Shown here piece after piece: positions 1-8,931 of a stretch of 64,000 nt of DNA. The stretch comes from Natrinema amylolyticum (GTDB lineage Archaea > Halobacteriota > Halobacteria > Halobacteriales > Natrialbaceae). Position 1 is the stretch's first letter; each line of letters starts with the position of its first letter. A program made the position numbers and the translations under genes. A model generated the notes under the pieces. It had not been told where the DNA came from. It saw nothing but the letters and a program-made list of their open reading frames with translations, and searched no databases. The stretch covers positions 1,984,001-2,048,000 of the forward strand of contig NZ_JAIWPJ010000001.1 in the NCBI RefSeq assembly GCF_020515625.1, read 5' to 3'.

Positions 1-1116
1 CTCGAGGGGGCCGTCTGCGGCGACGGTCACCGCCGCGCCGACGGTCACCTCGCGCTCGATCCGATCGTCGCCGTCCGCGGGCTCGATCGTCAGCGTGACC
101 CGCTCGCTGTCGCCGACGGCATCGTAGAAGCCGCGTTCGGTCGCGACGGTCCGGCCGTCGACCGCGCGGATCTTGTCACCGACGGCGAGCCCCGTCGGTC
201 CGTTTTCCAGCGCCGTCGTCACGAGCAGCGACCGATCGACGGTCTCCGTGCGCTCGCCGTTGAGTTCGACGCTCACCTGCTCGCCGTCGACGGCCTCGAG
301 CCGGTTCGCGAGGTCGTCGTTGCCCTCGACTGCAGTGCCGTTGATCGCCGTAATACGGTCGTTCGGCTCGATTCCGGCGTCGGCCGCGGGCGAGTCGGGA
401 GCGACGCCGCCGACGGCGGCACCGGGCGCGACGCCGATCGCGCCGACGACCGGGCCGAACAGGAGGGCGAAGGCCAGCAGCGTGATCGCGAAGTTGTTCG
501 TGACGCCGGCCGCGAACATCCGCGTCTGGCCGCCCCGCGAGGCCGACTTGCTGCTCTCCTGGTCCGGTTCGACGAACGCACCGATGGGGAGGAACGCGAG
601 CATCGCGACCCCCATCGAGTCGATATCGATGTCCTCAACGCGACAGAGCAGTCCGTGGCCACCCTCGTGGACGACGAGTCCGACGAGCAGCCCGAAGACG
701 ATACCGGGCGTCGCCGACAGCGGCAGAAAGTCGTTGACTCCGGGGATGACGAGAACGTTGTGGGGCTGTCTAGCGGGCGAACTCGCCGGCTGTGGCGAGG
801 AGAGAGCGACCATCGCCACGCGAATCAGCACCGCGAACATGCTGATCATCACGACGATCGCGATGCCGACGCCGAAGTTCGACCACGCCCGCCAGAAGCG
901 CTTCGGTCGCGCGAGCCGGTCGAGAAGCGCCCGGCCGCGTTTCGTGTGGAACGTGAGAATCGGCCCCTGGGTCCCGATATAGTCGGGGAGATACCCCCCG
1001 TTTCGGAGCCCGACGACCGCGAGCCAGTAGAGGAGAAGCCCGATCAGAACCCACGTGAGGAGTTCAGAGCCGTAGATTGCGGGCGGCGAGACGACAGCGA
1101 GAGAGCCGTGATCCAT
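1..1116 (-). CDS. Site-2 protease family (M50) with PDZ domain, 3' end outside window
   Basis: Intramembrane zinc metalloprotease, reading leftwards off the window edge (372 codons seen). The N-terminus has a membrane segment (about residues 15-32). A soluble linker with FHTKRG and ARPKRFW follows, then another membrane segment. The zinc motif HEGGH is at residues 150-154 inside a hydrophobic stretch. A PDZ-like region follows, with the pattern APDSPAADAGIEPNDRI, then a second PDZ-like repeat. The ATG at 1116 starts MDHGSLAVVS. The gene lies 65 bp after lysS on the same strand, so it may be the third gene of a pyrH-lysS-S2P unit. S2P enzymes cut membrane-anchored regulators; the substrate here is unknown. 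The second S2P HxxxD/NPxPG-like motif region lies partly in the PDZ part or off the edge. Confidence 0.9.
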   Translation of the reverse strand, partial: MDHGSLAVVSPPAIYGSELLTWVLIGLLLYWLAVVGLRNGGYLPDYIGTQGPILTFHTKRGRALLDRLARPKRFWRAWSNFGVGIAIVVMISMFAVLIRVAMVALSSPQPASSPARQPHNVLVIPGVNDFLPLSATPGIVFGLLVGLVVHEGGHGLLCRVEDIDIDSMGVAMLAFLPIGAFVEPDQESSKSASRGGQTRMFAAGVTNNFAITLLAFALLFGPVVGAIGVAPGAAVGGVAPDSPAADAGIEPNDRITAINGTAVEGNDDLANRLEAVDGEQVSVELNGERTETVDRSLLVTTALENGPTGLAVGDKIRAVDGRTVATERGFYDAVGDSERVTLTIEPADGDDRIEREVTVGAAVTVAADGPLE

Positions 1117-1181
1117 CGATACTATCTCCGGGCGGCGTTCTCAAATGACTTTTGTCTATTCGGCCGGCCGTTCGGTCCCGC

Positions 1182-2945
1182 TCAGCGCTCCCGGCGCAGT
1201 CGCCCGACGACGAACTCCCGGTCGACCTTCGCGAGGAACGGCCCGAGCTTCGGGCCCTGCTCCTCGTCGAAGAACAGCCGGTATCCGGCCCCGAAGAAGT
1301 CGCCGACGTCGACATTGTTGCGCTTTGCGGCCTCGTAGATCTCACCCTGAATGTCCTCGGGATCGTGGCCCTCCTCGATGAAATCGGCCAGTTCCGCGAG
1401 CGCGGCCTCGGTGTCGGCATCGAACTCGTGATCCGGAATCTCGGTTCGCTTGAGCTCGTAATCGAACTCGTTGCCCGTCCGGCGCGCCCAATTGCGGGCC
1501 TGTTCGACCCGCTCTAGGGCACCCTCGACGGCCCACTCCGGCGCGTCGTCGGGAATGTGTCCTTCACGGCGGGCGATCTCCTCGCGCAGGTCGGGGTCAT
1601 CGGTCATCCCGAGCACCGCGGCGAAGGTGTAGGGAAGCCGAATCCGCTCTTCGCGCGGCTCCTCGACCACGAACGGGTAGACGCGCTCGGCGAACGCCTG
1701 CTCGTCCTCGCTGGCATCGATCTCGCCGAAATAGGTCGCCTCGAGCCGGTCGAACTCATCGACCAGCTGGTCCAATCGCTCGATGCTGAAGTCCCGGGCC
1801 TTCGCGGGGTCCTTCGCGAAGAAGTAGCGCAGGACCTCCGGCTCGAGCAGTTCGAGGACGTCCGAGACCAGAATCACGTTCCCCTCGGAGGAGGAGAACG
1901 GCTCGCCCTCGAGCGTGAACCACTCGTAGACCATCGGGACCGGCGGCTCGATCTCGAGGACGGTGCGCGCGACGTCCTGTCCGCTGGGCCAGGAGCCCTC
2001 GGCGTGGTCCTTGCCGAAGGGTTCGAAGTCGACGCCGAGGAGCTGCCATTGGGCGGGCCACTCGAAGCGCCAGGGGAGTTTCCCCTCGCGAAGCGTCGCG
2101 GTGCCCTCGTGGCCGCAGCCGTCGATCGTCTGGTCGCCGGCGTCCATGTCGGTACAGCGGTAGTCGACGGTCGGCTCTGTCTCGCGGGTCGCTTCGCTCC
2201 CCGCTCGATCGTCCGAGGCGCTTTGCGCCTCCCCATCCAGATCGACGCTCGTCACCGTCTCGGTGATCTTCCCGCACTCCTCACAGATCGGGTTGAACGG
2301 CACGTAATCACCGTTCTCGTCGACCGTGTCCTGATACTTCGAGAGGACCTCGCGTGCGCGCTCCCGGTGCTCGAGGACGAAGCGCGTCACGTCCTCGAAC
2401 TCGCCGGACTCGTAGAGCTCCGTGTTCGAGACGAGGTCGATCGGCACGTCGACGGCGTCGGCGCTGTCCTGGATGATCGTCGAGAAGTGGTCGCCGTAGG
2501 AGTCACAGCAGCCGAAGGGGTCCGGGATGTCGGTGTAGGGCGCGCCGAGGTTGCGGCCGAGCGCGCCGGCGTCGACCTCGCCGAGATCGACGAGGTTCCC
2601 CTCGAGGTCACAGAGAGTCCGCGGGAGCTTCCGGAGGGGGTCGCGGTCGTCGGCGGTGAAGACCTGCCTGACCTCGTGGCCCCGGTCGCGCAACACTTCG
2701 GCGACGAAGTAGCCGCGCATGATCTCGTTGACGTTACCGAGGTGCGGAACTCCGGAGGGCGAGATGCCGCCCTTGACGACGATCGGCGCTTCGGGATTCC
2801 GCTCTTCCACTCGGTCGGCGACCGTATCGGCCCAGAACGCGTGTCGCGTCTCGCTCGCCTCGTCGCTCTGGAGCGTATAGGGACTGATAGCGGCCGACTC
2901 CGCCACGTCTTCGGTTTCTCCGTCGGCGTTTCCGTCGGCACTCAT
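1182..2945 (-). CDS. lysS: Lysyl-tRNA synthetase, class I
   Basis: Charges tRNA-Lys with lysine in the cytoplasm. This is the class I enzyme typical of archaea, unrelated to bacterial class II LysRS. It has 587 residues. The HIGH-type motif reads PHLGN (HLGN at 68-71) and the KMSKS-type loop reads FSSSEGN (350-356). A zinc-ribbon-like segment CEECG sits near 221, with further Cys at 264 and 277. An acidic, low-complexity insert (about 238-262) lies between them. The start ATG overlaps the pyrH stop in an ATGA, indicating translational coupling. The tRNA-Lys(UUU) at the far right of the window is one of its substrates. Confidence 0.97.
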   Translation of the reverse strand: MSADGNADGETEDVAESAAISPYTLQSDEASETRHAFWADTVADRVEERNPEAPIVVKGGISPSGVPHLGNVNEIMRGYFVAEVLRDRGHEVRQVFTADDRDPLRKLPRTLCDLEGNLVDLGEVDAGALGRNLGAPYTDIPDPFGCCDSYGDHFSTIIQDSADAVDVPIDLVSNTELYESGEFEDVTRFVLEHRERAREVLSKYQDTVDENGDYVPFNPICEECGKITETVTSVDLDGEAQSASDDRAGSEATRETEPTVDYRCTDMDAGDQTIDGCGHEGTATLREGKLPWRFEWPAQWQLLGVDFEPFGKDHAEGSWPSGQDVARTVLEIEPPVPMVYEWFTLEGEPFSSSEGNVILVSDVLELLEPEVLRYFFAKDPAKARDFSIERLDQLVDEFDRLEATYFGEIDASEDEQAFAERVYPFVVEEPREERIRLPYTFAAVLGMTDDPDLREEIARREGHIPDDAPEWAVEGALERVEQARNWARRTGNEFDYELKRTEIPDHEFDADTEAALAELADFIEEGHDPEDIQGEIYEAAKRNNVDVGDFFGAGYRLFFDEEQGPKLGPFLAKVDREFVVGRLRRER

Positions 2946-3667
2946 CGTTCGTCGGCCGCCCAGTAGGTCGGTTCCGCGCCGGCACCCTCCGGAACGATGT
3001 CCGTCCCCTCGTGATCGCCGTGGCGGACGGCGCGGGCGATCCGGTCGGGATCGGTGCCGTCGAGCACGATCGTCCGCATGCCGGAGCGCTCGATGATCTT
3101 GGCCGCCAGCAGATCGACGGGTGCCGAGGCCCCGGCGTTCATCTCGAGGCCGGCGATGGCGTCGACCAGGTCCGCGGCGGAGAGACTGTCGTACTTGGTC
3201 GCGTCGTCGTCCTCGTTCGGATCGGCGCTGTAGACGCCGGGGACGCTCGTGGCGTAGATAAGCAAGTCGGCGTCGATGTACTCCGCGAGGGCGGCCCCGA
3301 CCGCGTCGGTCGTCTGCGCCGGCGCGACCCCGCCCATGATACAGATGTCGTCACGGCGGAGTGCCTCGCTCGCCTCTTCGTAATTGAGCGCAGGAGCGGT
3401 CACGGACTCTTCGCTCAGCGCGGCGATCAGCAAGCGTGCGTTGAGTCGCGTGACGTCGATCCCGAGCTGATCGAGTTCGATTTCGTTCGCTCCGAGGTCT
3501 CGAGCGGCCCCGATATACTCGCGAGCGACGCCGCCGCCCCCGACGACGGCACCGATCCGACACCCCTCCGCGATGAGGTCTTCGATGACGGCCGCGTGCT
3601 CGGCCACCCGATCCGCGCCGGGCTCGGGCACGAGGACGCTACCGCCGATAGAGACGACCACTTTCAT
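2942..3667 (-). CDS. pyrH: Uridylate (UMP) kinase, archaeal type
   Basis: Phosphorylates UMP to UDP in pyrimidine nucleotide synthesis; amino-acid-kinase fold, 241 residues. The N-terminal motif MKVVVSIGGSVL carries the phosphate-binding lysine and GG. VGGGGVAREYI and the later DADLLIYATSVPGVYSADP segment are characteristic. An in-frame start 14 codons upstream (3709) would add an unrelated, basic extension, so I chose ATG 3667. That start sits about 28 bp from a CTTAAG TATA-like box. A perfect 14-bp palindrome lies between the box and the start. The 3' end overlaps lysS by 4 nt. Confidence 0.95.
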   Translation of the reverse strand: MKVVVSIGGSVLVPEPGADRVAEHAAVIEDLIAEGCRIGAVVGGGGVAREYIGAARDLGANEIELDQLGIDVTRLNARLLIAALSEESVTAPALNYEEASEALRRDDICIMGGVAPAQTTDAVGAALAEYIDADLLIYATSVPGVYSADPNEDDDATKYDSLSAADLVDAIAGLEMNAGASAPVDLLAAKIIERSGMRTIVLDGTDPDRIARAVRHGDHEGTDIVPEGAGAEPTYWAADER

Positions 3668-3668
3668 A

Positions 3669-3682
3669 CTACACCGGTGTAG
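3669..3682. promoter_or_regulatory. Palindrome at pyrH start, candidate operator
   Basis: The sequence CTACACCGGTGTAG is a perfect 7+7 inverted repeat placed 2 bp before the pyrH ATG. It lies just downstream of a CTTAAG TATA-like element at about 3693-3698. In a leaderless haloarchaeal promoter this is the transcription-start zone, a usual repressor position. The regulator is unknown. Confidence 0.45.
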
Positions 3683-3790
3683 CGGAGTTGCTATCTTAAG
3701 GGTTGTCAACTGCCCGGACGGCGTGGTGACACACCGCTCGAGCCCCGGTCGGGCGTTCGATTTCCGTCCTCGCGAACCCGGCTCTCGCCC

Positions 3791-4876
3791 TCACTCCTCG
3801 AGCGAGAGGACCAGCGCGTCACCGTCGCGGTCGAACTCGGTCCCGAACGGAGCCGATAGCTCCCGCATCCGCTCGCGGGACCACGCGGCGGCCTCCGGGC
3901 CGGCCTCGTGGACCGCACAGCCGTCGATCTCGGTCGGGTGCAACCGGAGTTCGGTCGGCCGGCCGTCGGGCGTCACCGCGAGGGCGAACAGGAAGCTCCG
4001 GTCGTTTCGCAACTCCTCGTCGACTCGGTAGTCGTCGACGAAGTCGCCCGCGTCGTAGATGATCGGACTGCCCTCGTGAACCTCGATCCCCTGGAAGACG
4101 TGGGCGCTGTGGCCGTGGATCACGTCGACGCCGTTCTCGATCAGCCAGCGGCCGAACTCGCGGAACGACTCCGGCGGCTCGGTGACCATGTTCGGCCCCC
4201 AGTGCAGCGAGGCGACCAGCAGGTCCGGGTTCGTCTCGCGTGCGCGCTCGAGGACCTCCTGCACGCGCCGTCTCGTCTCCGGGTCGTCGACGTCGTCGTC
4301 GGACCGCGTCCGACTGCGCGAGTCGCGTCGCGACTCGTCGATTTCGATCCGGGCCGTTCCCGGCGACTCCTCGTCGGCGGCGTACTCCGGCGTGTTGTCG
4401 GTAAACGAGACGACCGCCGCGTCGAGTCCGCCGTCGCCGTCTGCGCGCGATCTCTCGCTATCCGTCTCAGACCGGTGGATCGTTCGCACCGCCGGCTCGA
4501 GCGCTTCGTCTCTCGTCTCGCCCGCACCCGCGTGAGCGATTCCGGCGTCGTCGAGCGCGGCGATCGTGTCCCGTAGCGCCACTTCCTCGTAGTCGAGCAC
4601 GTGGTTGTTCGCCAGCGCACAGACGTCGACGCCCGCTTCCTCGAGGGCGGGTATCGCCCAGTCGGGGTCGGCCCGGAAATGAAACGGGCGGTGCGTGCGC
4701 TGCCACTCCCGCCCGCGGGTCGAGAGCACGCACTCGAGGTTGATCACCAGCCCGTCCAGCGCCCGGAGTCGCTCGAGCACGGTCCCCCAGACGGCGTCGA
4801 CCGACCGGCCGCGCTGGCGGTCGTCGACGAGCCGCCCGAGCATCACGTCGCCCGTGAAGCCGATTCGGAGGGGCAT
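3791..4876 (-). CDS. CapA family protein (PGA-synthesis-type metallophosphatase fold)
   Basis: 361 residues with the CapA/PGA_cap pattern: GDVMLGR near the N-terminus, NLECVLSTRG, CALANNHVLDY, SLHWGPNM and a HGHSAHVFQG metal-site motif. These are calcineurin-like phosphoesterase metal ligands. Bacterial CapA takes part in poly-gamma-glutamate export; stand-alone archaeal members have no firm role. A charged, low-complexity insert (about residues 140-195, rich in D, R and S) interrupts the domain, as is common in haloarchaea. No signal peptide is visible, so it is probably cytoplasmic. It lies upstream of pyrH on the same strand with a 123-bp gap and is divergent from the moaE fusion. Confidence 0.88.
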   Translation of the reverse strand: MPLRIGFTGDVMLGRLVDDRQRGRSVDAVWGTVLERLRALDGLVINLECVLSTRGREWQRTHRPFHFRADPDWAIPALEEAGVDVCALANNHVLDYEEVALRDTIAALDDAGIAHAGAGETRDEALEPAVRTIHRSETDSERSRADGDGGLDAAVVSFTDNTPEYAADEESPGTARIEIDESRRDSRSRTRSDDDVDDPETRRRVQEVLERARETNPDLLVASLHWGPNMVTEPPESFREFGRWLIENGVDVIHGHSAHVFQGIEVHEGSPIIYDAGDFVDDYRVDEELRNDRSFLFALAVTPDGRPTELRLHPTEIDGCAVHEAGPEAAAWSRERMRELSAPFGTEFDRDGDALVLSLEE

Positions 4877-5070
4877 ATCGAACGTTCGCGGTGCACGTTC
4901 AAAATCCTGGGTCCCGTCGTCGGACCGGCTTCCGGCGTGCGATAGCCGGCCGGCCGCGGCTCCGTCGGGTGGGACTGAAAGGGGCGCGGCCGAGCGGGAG
5001 CATCGCGACCGCTCGGCCGCGGGGCTTTCCGGGCGACAGCTACAAAGTCCGACCCGACCATAGCTCGCAC

Positions 5071-5910
5071 ATGCACGTACTCGGTGTTCGCGAGGCGGGA
5101 GCCGACGACGGGGCGCTCGAGTCGGTCGTCGACCGGGTCGTCGATCGGCTCGCCGAGCGGGGGCGCGTCGGCGTCGTCAGATACGATGCGACGATCGCGG
5201 ACGGGACGCACGCGCGCGAATCGACAACGACAACGCTCGGGGGCGACGTCACCTACGATCTCGGCGTCGACGGCGACTGGACCGCGTCCGGGACGGGGAT
5301 GTCCGTCGGCGACGCGCTCGATAGCCTGGCGACCGACTGCGAGTATGCGGTCGTCGTCGGCGTACCGTCGCTCCAGTACCCCTCGATCGTCGTCGGACCG
5401 TCCGCCGCTGCCGAGGACGGGGAGACGGTTATCGCCGCCGTCGACGGTCCCAGTGACCTCGAGCTCGACGAGGTCGTGACGGCTCTCGAGGAGGCCGAGC
5501 CCCACCAGAGCCTTGAGTCGCTGGTCGCTCGCGTCAAACGATCGCCGCGGGCCGACCGGGCGGGCGCGATCGCGACCTTCACCGGCCGGGTCCGCGCGAA
5601 GGACAGCGCGGACGACGCGCCGACCCAGTACCTCGAGTTCGAGAAGTACGAGGGCGTCGCCGACGAGCGAATGGCGGCCCTGGAGACGGATCTCGAGGCT
5701 CGAGACGGTATTTTCGAGGTCGAACTCTATCACCGGACGGGGATCGTCGAGGACGGCGAGGACATCGTCTTCGTGGTCGTGCTCGCGGGCCACCGCGAGG
5801 AGGCGTTTCGAACCGTCGAAGACGGGATCAACCGGCTGAAAGACGAGGTCCCGCTGTTCAAGAAGGAAGTGACGGTCGAGGACGAGTTCTGGGTCCACGA
5901 GCGATCCTGA
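5071..5910 (+). CDS. moaE: Molybdopterin synthase catalytic subunit (MoaE) with N-terminal MobB-like region
   Basis: 279 residues. The C-terminal half (about 150-279) is MoaE: AGAIATFTGRVRAKD, LEFEKYEGVADERM, YHRTGIVEDGEDIVFVVV, GHREEAF and PLFKKEV with the catalytic lysine pair. MoaE inserts the dithiolene sulfurs into precursor Z with MoaD in molybdenum cofactor synthesis. The N-terminal part starts MHVLGVREAGADDGAL, where MobB-type fusions would have a P-loop GxxxxGKT; that loop is absent here. ATG 5071 was chosen over one 60 codons upstream because the upstream extension is basic and non-homologous and a CTACAAAG box lies about 28 bp before 5071. Confidence 0.88.
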   Translation: MHVLGVREAGADDGALESVVDRVVDRLAERGRVGVVRYDATIADGTHARESTTTTLGGDVTYDLGVDGDWTASGTGMSVGDALDSLATDCEYAVVVGVPSLQYPSIVVGPSAAAEDGETVIAAVDGPSDLELDEVVTALEEAEPHQSLESLVARVKRSPRADRAGAIATFTGRVRAKDSADDAPTQYLEFEKYEGVADERMAALETDLEARDGIFEVELYHRTGIVEDGEDIVFVVVLAGHREEAFRTVEDGINRLKDEVPLFKKEVTVEDEFWVHERS

Positions 5911-6129
5911 TCGTTACATTCGGTCGTCCACTCGCCGGAAATAGCGAAACGGTCTGTGAAGACGATATTGAATTGACCATTACGATTAGAACGAAAATAA
6001 TGAGTTAGATCGTATTTTAAAACGTCTCCGAGGTCCTGAGCAATCTATAAATAGTCTCTTAATAGTGAATAAAAGATCTCTTACCCCCCAAATAGCTGAA
6101 CACAATCGAAACGCCGCTAATCATCCTCC

Positions 6130-6139
6130 CTTTATAACA
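6130..6139 (+). promoter_or_regulatory. TATA box of the DUF7123-like gene
   Basis: CTTTATAACATATAT is centred about 27 bp before ATG 6161 and supports a leaderless transcript. The preceding 220 bp (5935-6130) is very AT-rich for this genome and contains several other TATA-like tracts. Confidence 0.6.
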
Positions 6140-6160
6140 TATATCCCCGTCAACGGATGG

Positions 6161-6406
6161 ATGTCGATGAGCACGACAGCCCAATCCTCCACGGAAAGCA
6201 AGGAACGCCGCCTGAAACGCTACCTGCGCGAACGTGCTGAAGACGGTGAGATGTACTTCAAAGGCAAGTTCATCGCGGACGATGTCGGCATGTCCCCCAA
6301 AGAGATCGGCGCGATGATGGTCAAGCTCTCGGACTCCGCCACTGACCTCGAGATCGAGAAGTGGTCGTACACGAGCGCGACCACGTGGCGAGTCGCACCC
6401 GCCTGA
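6161..6406 (+). CDS. Small conserved haloarchaeal protein, DUF7123-like
   Basis: 81 residues, probably the family listed as DUF7123; function unknown. After a short Ser/Thr-rich start it reads ERRLKRYLRERAEDGEMYFKG, then FIADDVGMSPKEIGAMMVKL, which looks like a small winged-helix or helix-turn-helix unit. It ends EKWSYTSATTWRV. The protein is soluble and lacks Cys. ATG 6161 lies at the expected leaderless distance from the TATA box; ATG 6167 is the alternative start. The gene stands alone with a long AT-rich upstream region, so strong or multiple promoters are plausible. Confidence 0.9.
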   Translation: MSMSTTAQSSTESKERRLKRYLRERAEDGEMYFKGKFIADDVGMSPKEIGAMMVKLSDSATDLEIEKWSYTSATTWRVAPA

Positions 6407-6754
6407 TCGCCGCTCGCGTATCGCGTGTCGATCCGCTCGAGCGATCGTCCCCGCACCCCGCTCTCCCCGCGCCGTGCGTCACCGACGCTATCCGGTGCGG
6501 CCCGCCCTGAAATGAGACGGGTCCACGCTGACGTCGCGTCCGAGTGTCCGTCACTGCGGGCACGATGACTAAAACTGCTCACACCGTCACGCAGCAGCCG
6601 TGTGATCGGGTGTGTACCGATTTTAGCGGTCTCATCGCTTTCTGTAGTGTCGTCGTCGAACGCCGGAGTATCGACGCTGCGAGCCGCTGCTCGAGAAACG
6701 GCCGGCCCTGCCGACGGCAGTCGATTTATACCCGGTGGCGGTGAACCTCCGGTG
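6407..6754. other. Intergenic stretch before second S2P gene
   Basis: I see no gene on either strand in these 348 bp. Reading frames crossing it are short, basic and lack homology features. The last 30 bp hold the TATA box GATTTATACC (6722-6731), placed about 28 bp before ATG 6755. Confidence 0.6.
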
Positions 6755-7918
6755 ATGGAGGACATCGATCGGTCCGGATTCGAGACGGCGAGCCGCAGCG
6801 GGCGCTCGCCCGAGGACGGGCCCCCGATCGATCGCATTGAATCGGTGTTTGCGGTCTATGAGATCCGGCGAGAGGACGGCCGGATAGTGTACTACGGCGA
6901 CCCGTTGACGCGTCCCGAGCGGGTGATGCGAGAGCTCTGGTCGGACTTCCACGAGCGCGGGTACGACGCCGAACTCGAGACGCGCCACGGTGAGTACGTC
7001 CTCGTCGCCGAGCCGACCAGCGTCGGGATCGACGGGATTCCGTGGACGAACGTACTCCTGTTGCTCGCGACGGTCGTCTCGACCCTGTTCGTGGGCGCGT
7101 GGTGGTGGTACCCGTCGCTCGATCCGTTCGCGAATCCGATCGAAACCGTCCACGCGTGGCCCTTCTCGCTGGCGATTCTCGGCGTGCTCGGCGTCCACGA
7201 GATGGGACACTACGTCATGAGCCGGTACCACCGGGTGGACGCCTCGCTGCCCTACTTCATCCCGGTTCCGACGCTCATCGGGACGATGGGCGCGGTCATC
7301 AAGATGAAAGGGCGGATGCCCGACCGCAAGGCGCTGTTCGATATCGGCGTCGCCGGGCCGCTCGCAGGGTTGGTCGCAACGGTCGCCGTAACCGTGATCG
7401 GACTTCACCTGCCGCCGGTGACCGTCGATCCCGCATTACTCCAACATCCCGACGCGATTCGGATCGAGCTCGGCTATCCGCCGCTGCTCGAGTTGATCGC
7501 AGCGGGGTTCGATCAGCCGCTGTACCGGAATGACCCGGCGACGGGGGTGAACCCCGTCGTTATCGGGGCGTGGGTCGGCATGTTCGTCACCTTCCTCAAT
7601 CTGATCCCGGCCGGCCAGCTCGACGGCGGGCACATCCTCCGCGCGATGGTCGGCGAGTTTCAGGAGACCATCGCGGCGCTCGTGCCGGGCGCACTGTTCG
7701 CGCTCGCTGGCTACCTCTATTACTTCCAGAACCACAGCCTCAATACGGTCTTCGTCTGGATCCTCTGGGGACTGTTGACGACGCTGTTCGCGTCGATGGG
7801 GGCGGCGACCCCCGTTCGAGACGAGCGACTGGACCCCGGCCGGATCGTTCTCGGACTCGTCACGTTCGGATTCGGCCTGCTCTGTTTCATGCCGATTCCG
7901 GTCATGATCATCGAGTGA
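6755..7918 (+). CDS. Site-2 protease family protein (M50B type)
   Basis: 387 residues. A soluble N-terminal region of about 95 residues is followed by membrane helices. The zinc motif HEMGH is at 148-152, followed by SRYHRVDASLPYFIPVP. The second metal-ligand motif reads NLIPAGQLDGGHI, where Asp is the third zinc ligand. Several more hydrophobic segments reach the C-terminus. It differs from the S2P at the left edge in lacking PDZ domains. ATG 6755 is supported by a TATA box 28 bp upstream; longer in-frame extensions are basic and lack conservation features. The gene converges on thiL. The substrate is unknown. Confidence 0.93.
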   Translation: MEDIDRSGFETASRSGRSPEDGPPIDRIESVFAVYEIRREDGRIVYYGDPLTRPERVMRELWSDFHERGYDAELETRHGEYVLVAEPTSVGIDGIPWTNVLLLLATVVSTLFVGAWWWYPSLDPFANPIETVHAWPFSLAILGVLGVHEMGHYVMSRYHRVDASLPYFIPVPTLIGTMGAVIKMKGRMPDRKALFDIGVAGPLAGLVATVAVTVIGLHLPPVTVDPALLQHPDAIRIELGYPPLLELIAAGFDQPLYRNDPATGVNPVVIGAWVGMFVTFLNLIPAGQLDGGHILRAMVGEFQETIAALVPGALFALAGYLYYFQNHSLNTVFVWILWGLLTTLFASMGAATPVRDERLDPGRIVLGLVTFGFGLLCFMPIPVMIIE

Positions 7919-7955
7919 CCGATCGGGGTTCGACTCGAATCCGGGCGGTGCCGTC

Positions 7956-8834
7956 CTACCCGTGCGTGTAGCCGCGATTCGCGAGCACCTCGCCGTCCAT
8001 CGTTATCCCGTCGACAGCGTCCCGAACCGATCCGAGCACTGACAGCGAGACGTCGGTCGTGTCTCGAACCGCCGGAAGCGCGTCTTCGGGGAGCGTCGCG
8101 ACGAGTTCGAAGTCCTCGCCGAACGTCGTCGCGAGCTCCAGCGCGTCGTCGTCACCGTCGACGACGTCGCGGACGGCATCGTCGATCGGAATCCGGTCCG
8201 ATTCGATCGCGAAGCCGCAGTCGCTGGCTTCGGCGAGCTGGTGGAGCGAGCGGGCGAGTCCGTCGCTCGAGTCCATCATCGCGCTCGCGTGCGGCGCGAG
8301 CGCTCGGCCGGTCGCGATTCGGGGATCGAACCGAAAGAGATCGTTCGCCCGGTCCGTGTGGCCGCGCTCGAACAGGCGGAGCGCAGCCGCGCTCCGTCCG
8401 AGCGTCCCGGTCACGCAGACGACGTCGCCGGGGCGAGCGCCGCTCCGGTGAACGGGGTCGTCGGTCCGACCGATCGCGGTCGTCGTCACGGTGAACTCGT
8501 CGTGGCCGTCGAGGTCGCCGCCGACGTACTCGGCGTCGACGCGCGCGCAGACGTCGCTCGCGCCGCGAACGAAGGCGAGCAGTTCGTCGCGGTCGAACGT
8601 CGGTGCGGCGTAGGCGGCGACCGCGGCCGTGGCCGGTGCACCCATCGCTGCCACGTCCGACAGCGACGCGCCGATGGCGCGCCAGCCGGCCGTGTATCGG
8701 GTCGTTCCGTCCGGAAAATCTGTCCGGTCGTGGAGCATGTCCGTCGTCACGACCAGTCCGTCGACGACGGCCGCGTCGTCGCCGGCCGCCTCGAGTTCGT
8801 CCGACAGGAGCCGCAGGGCGGCGCGTTCGTCCAT
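7956..8834 (-). CDS. thiL: Thiamine-monophosphate kinase
   Basis: 292 residues. Converts thiamine phosphate to thiamine diphosphate using ATP, the last step of cofactor synthesis. The ThiL/PurM fold shows TAGWRAIGASLSDVAAMGA, YVGGDLDGHDEF, GDVVCVTGTLGRSAAAL, MMDSSDGLARSLHQLAEAS and FGEDFELVATLP. These Asp-rich motifs bind Mg-ATP. The archaeal N-terminus DERAALRLL is shortened at the usual GDDAA site but keeps it (AGDDAAV). ATG 8834 was chosen because the 18 codons before it lack family character. It is divergent from rps19e, with a 97-bp spacer. Confidence 0.95.
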   Translation of the reverse strand: MDERAALRLLSDELEAAGDDAAVVDGLVVTTDMLHDRTDFPDGTTRYTAGWRAIGASLSDVAAMGAPATAAVAAYAAPTFDRDELLAFVRGASDVCARVDAEYVGGDLDGHDEFTVTTTAIGRTDDPVHRSGARPGDVVCVTGTLGRSAAALRLFERGHTDRANDLFRFDPRIATGRALAPHASAMMDSSDGLARSLHQLAEASDCGFAIESDRIPIDDAVRDVVDGDDDALELATTFGEDFELVATLPEDALPAVRDTTDVSLSVLGSVRDAVDGITMDGEVLANRGYTHG

Positions 8835-8898
8835 ACCCCCCGTTTCGACTCGAGGGCGAAAAACGGTCCGGGCCGCGGACGGCTGCACAGATACGATG

Positions 8899-8908
8899 GT
8901 CTTAAATG
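8899..8908 (+). promoter_or_regulatory. TATA box of rps19e
   Basis: GTCTTAAATG sits about 28 bp before ATG 8932 and so selects that start, giving a leaderless message. Confidence 0.55.
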
Positions 8909-8931
8909 CCGCGGACGGAAATCACACGCCA

